NCBI GenBank assembly: GCA_002633005.1
Contig: NMRA01000113.1
Location: 635,792 to 692,558 of the forward strand
Source: Phoronis australis
Taxonomy: Eukaryota; Phoronida; Phoronidae
Direction of reading: 5' to 3'
Length of the DNA stretch: 56,767 bases
Shown: piece after piece, positions 55,401 through 56,767 of the stretch
How positions within the stretch are numbered: position 1 is the first letter of the stretch
Layout: every line of letters starts with the position of its first letter
Translations under genes and position numbers: made by a program
Notes under the pieces: generated by a model
Told to the model about the DNA's origin: nothing
The model's database searches: none
What the model saw: only the letters and a program-made list of their open reading frames with translations

Positions 55401-56767
55401 GTTTTAAGCTATTTATTAAACTCACTGATATGTTCTTAATTTTTGGTGGTTTCGATTTTTACTTCAGTCGACCCAACTCCGACCACTTCCCAAACTGGCG
55501 CTTAGTAGGCTTGAAAACAACTAGAAAACGGGTCATCTCTTTTGATTTGTGGTTTGTGTTTCCCAATTTTTCATACTTCATGTTTGCCTATTTTCATGTT
55601 TCAGTTTCATGCTTTGCATTTATCTTATTTGTCGTGCTCATTGTTCAGTACCCCCGCCCTTCGTCACTCCGTGGCAAGGATAAAAAACGAGCTCAGAAAC
55701 AACTGACATGGGGCAGGCGAGGTTGAACAGTGTGTGGGCGCATGAAACTCAACGTGTTTCTTAAATGCAGGAAACCACTGGAATCCCTCCGGTCAGTCCG
55801 GGGTCAGGTGCTCTGGTTTATTTGAAATCTATGTAGAGATTGAATACACACTAACTCTGTTTGACGTGGCATTATGCCCTGCCATATTTCTCTACCGGCA
55901 ACTACTACCCTCTCTTTGTTTACATGTCTCAAGCTCTCTTATGTAATCTGTCTGACCCCTTGTCAGACTTAGAACTAGTGAAAGTTGAGTGGGGGAGAGT
56001 GGAATGGGGATGGCCCGGTGAGTAATAATGTGATTATTGGTCCAAGCTCGGACCTCTACGCTGTATTTTGTTGGCCTTCAGGTCCGAGTTGCCTATATTT
56101 ACCACGTGGGAAAAGTTTGAGCTTCCCACAACAACTTAAGAGATTGGAGTTACCCGTATCTCCCACTGCTTACTTGCAGCCTCATGACACTTGCTACTAG
56201 TGTTGCTCGCACCTAGCTTGCAAATGTCCAATGCCACAATGTTCAACGTCATTGGATGCTAATATTTTCAGGCCACGAGCACTGAAGTGATCTTGCCTGT
56301 GGTCTTGTGGTCCCGTTAATTTGTTCAAAGTTGCACTTACACTGTTGCCAATATTCGCAAATCAAAGAGAGGGACATCCCGATCTAAGCCATGGAAGGCA
56401 GAATGTGTATTGTCCGCTGCAACACCCAAAAATATCGCCGGACGGGCCGGGCTGGCGCTAACTGACAGGCCGTGAATAGTAAAAGTCGAGTCGTGCACAA
56501 AACCATAGGCTACGGCATTACGTAATTTCATCGTGATAGTAAAAAACAGGACATTCTAACGCTAGGGCGGACGTGGGAAAAAGCTTAAAAACAAAACGGT
56601 TCCGCCAAAAGCGGACAAAAAGGCTAAGTACCGGTAGTTCTATCGGATTTGGTTCGCCGCTCCGACATTGGCTCCAACAGTTCTGCGAGCAACCAACGAG
56701 ATAGCTCACTCGCTGCCGGGTTCCCTGCGTGCAGCTAGCTGGGGCGGTACATGACGGGGGGGGGGGG
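52461..56767. other. Downstream intergenic, no recognised gene
   Basis: Scattered ORFs of 60-106 codons lack domain patterns and splice context. The window ends in a G-run (56755-56767), which may be an assembly edge. No repeat partner for this stretch was found inside the window. Confidence 0.45.

Overview
The window looks like nuclear DNA of an invertebrate animal. Genes have introns with GT-AG borders, coding density is very low, and the AT-rich intergenic DNA is packed with retrotransposon remains, small terminal-inverted-repeat (TIR) elements, minisatellites and higher-order tandem repeats. A marine deuterostome (hemichordate or cephalochordate type) is my guess from the copine sequence and the repeat style. 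No species can be fixed from the sequence alone.

Layout. 1-4.5 kb is a nest of mobile elements read on the minus strand: the 5' end of an LTR retrotransposon with a gag-like ORF, a truncated PIF1-like helicase, and a frameshifted LINE with endonuclease, reverse transcriptase and a Cys/His tail. 4.5-12.1 kb holds no gene I recognise. At 12.5 and 19.5 kb (minus strand) lie two paralogous genes for 80-83 aa membrane proteins, each with a 3' splice site just before the start codon. 20.1-23.3 kb (plus strand) holds a broken second copine gene, recognisable exon by exon. 23.4-38.7 kb is repeat-rich: a three-type higher-order repeat array at 25.7-27.2 kb, a related array in opposite orientation inside a 2.2-kb element with about 100-bp TIRs at 35.7-37.9 kb, LINE ORF1 and transposase-like fragments, several small TIR elements, and a local duplication. 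40.8-51.1 kb is the main gene: a complete copine with 14 coding exons and 533 codons (C2A, C2B, vWA). Its 3' flank carries two extra imperfect copies of its own C-terminal coding end, then a 39-bp minisatellite, then an inverted partner of a repeat lying in its first coding intron. 52.5-56.8 kb shows no recognisable gene.

How they work together. The copine is probably a calcium-dependent phospholipid-binding adaptor, and all Asp ligands expected in both C2 domains are present. The only intact-looking genes I can support are the copine and the two small membrane proteins. Most of the other features are mobile-element or tandem-repeat DNA. The broken copine and the paired membrane-protein genes show that this locus has been duplicated and then decayed.
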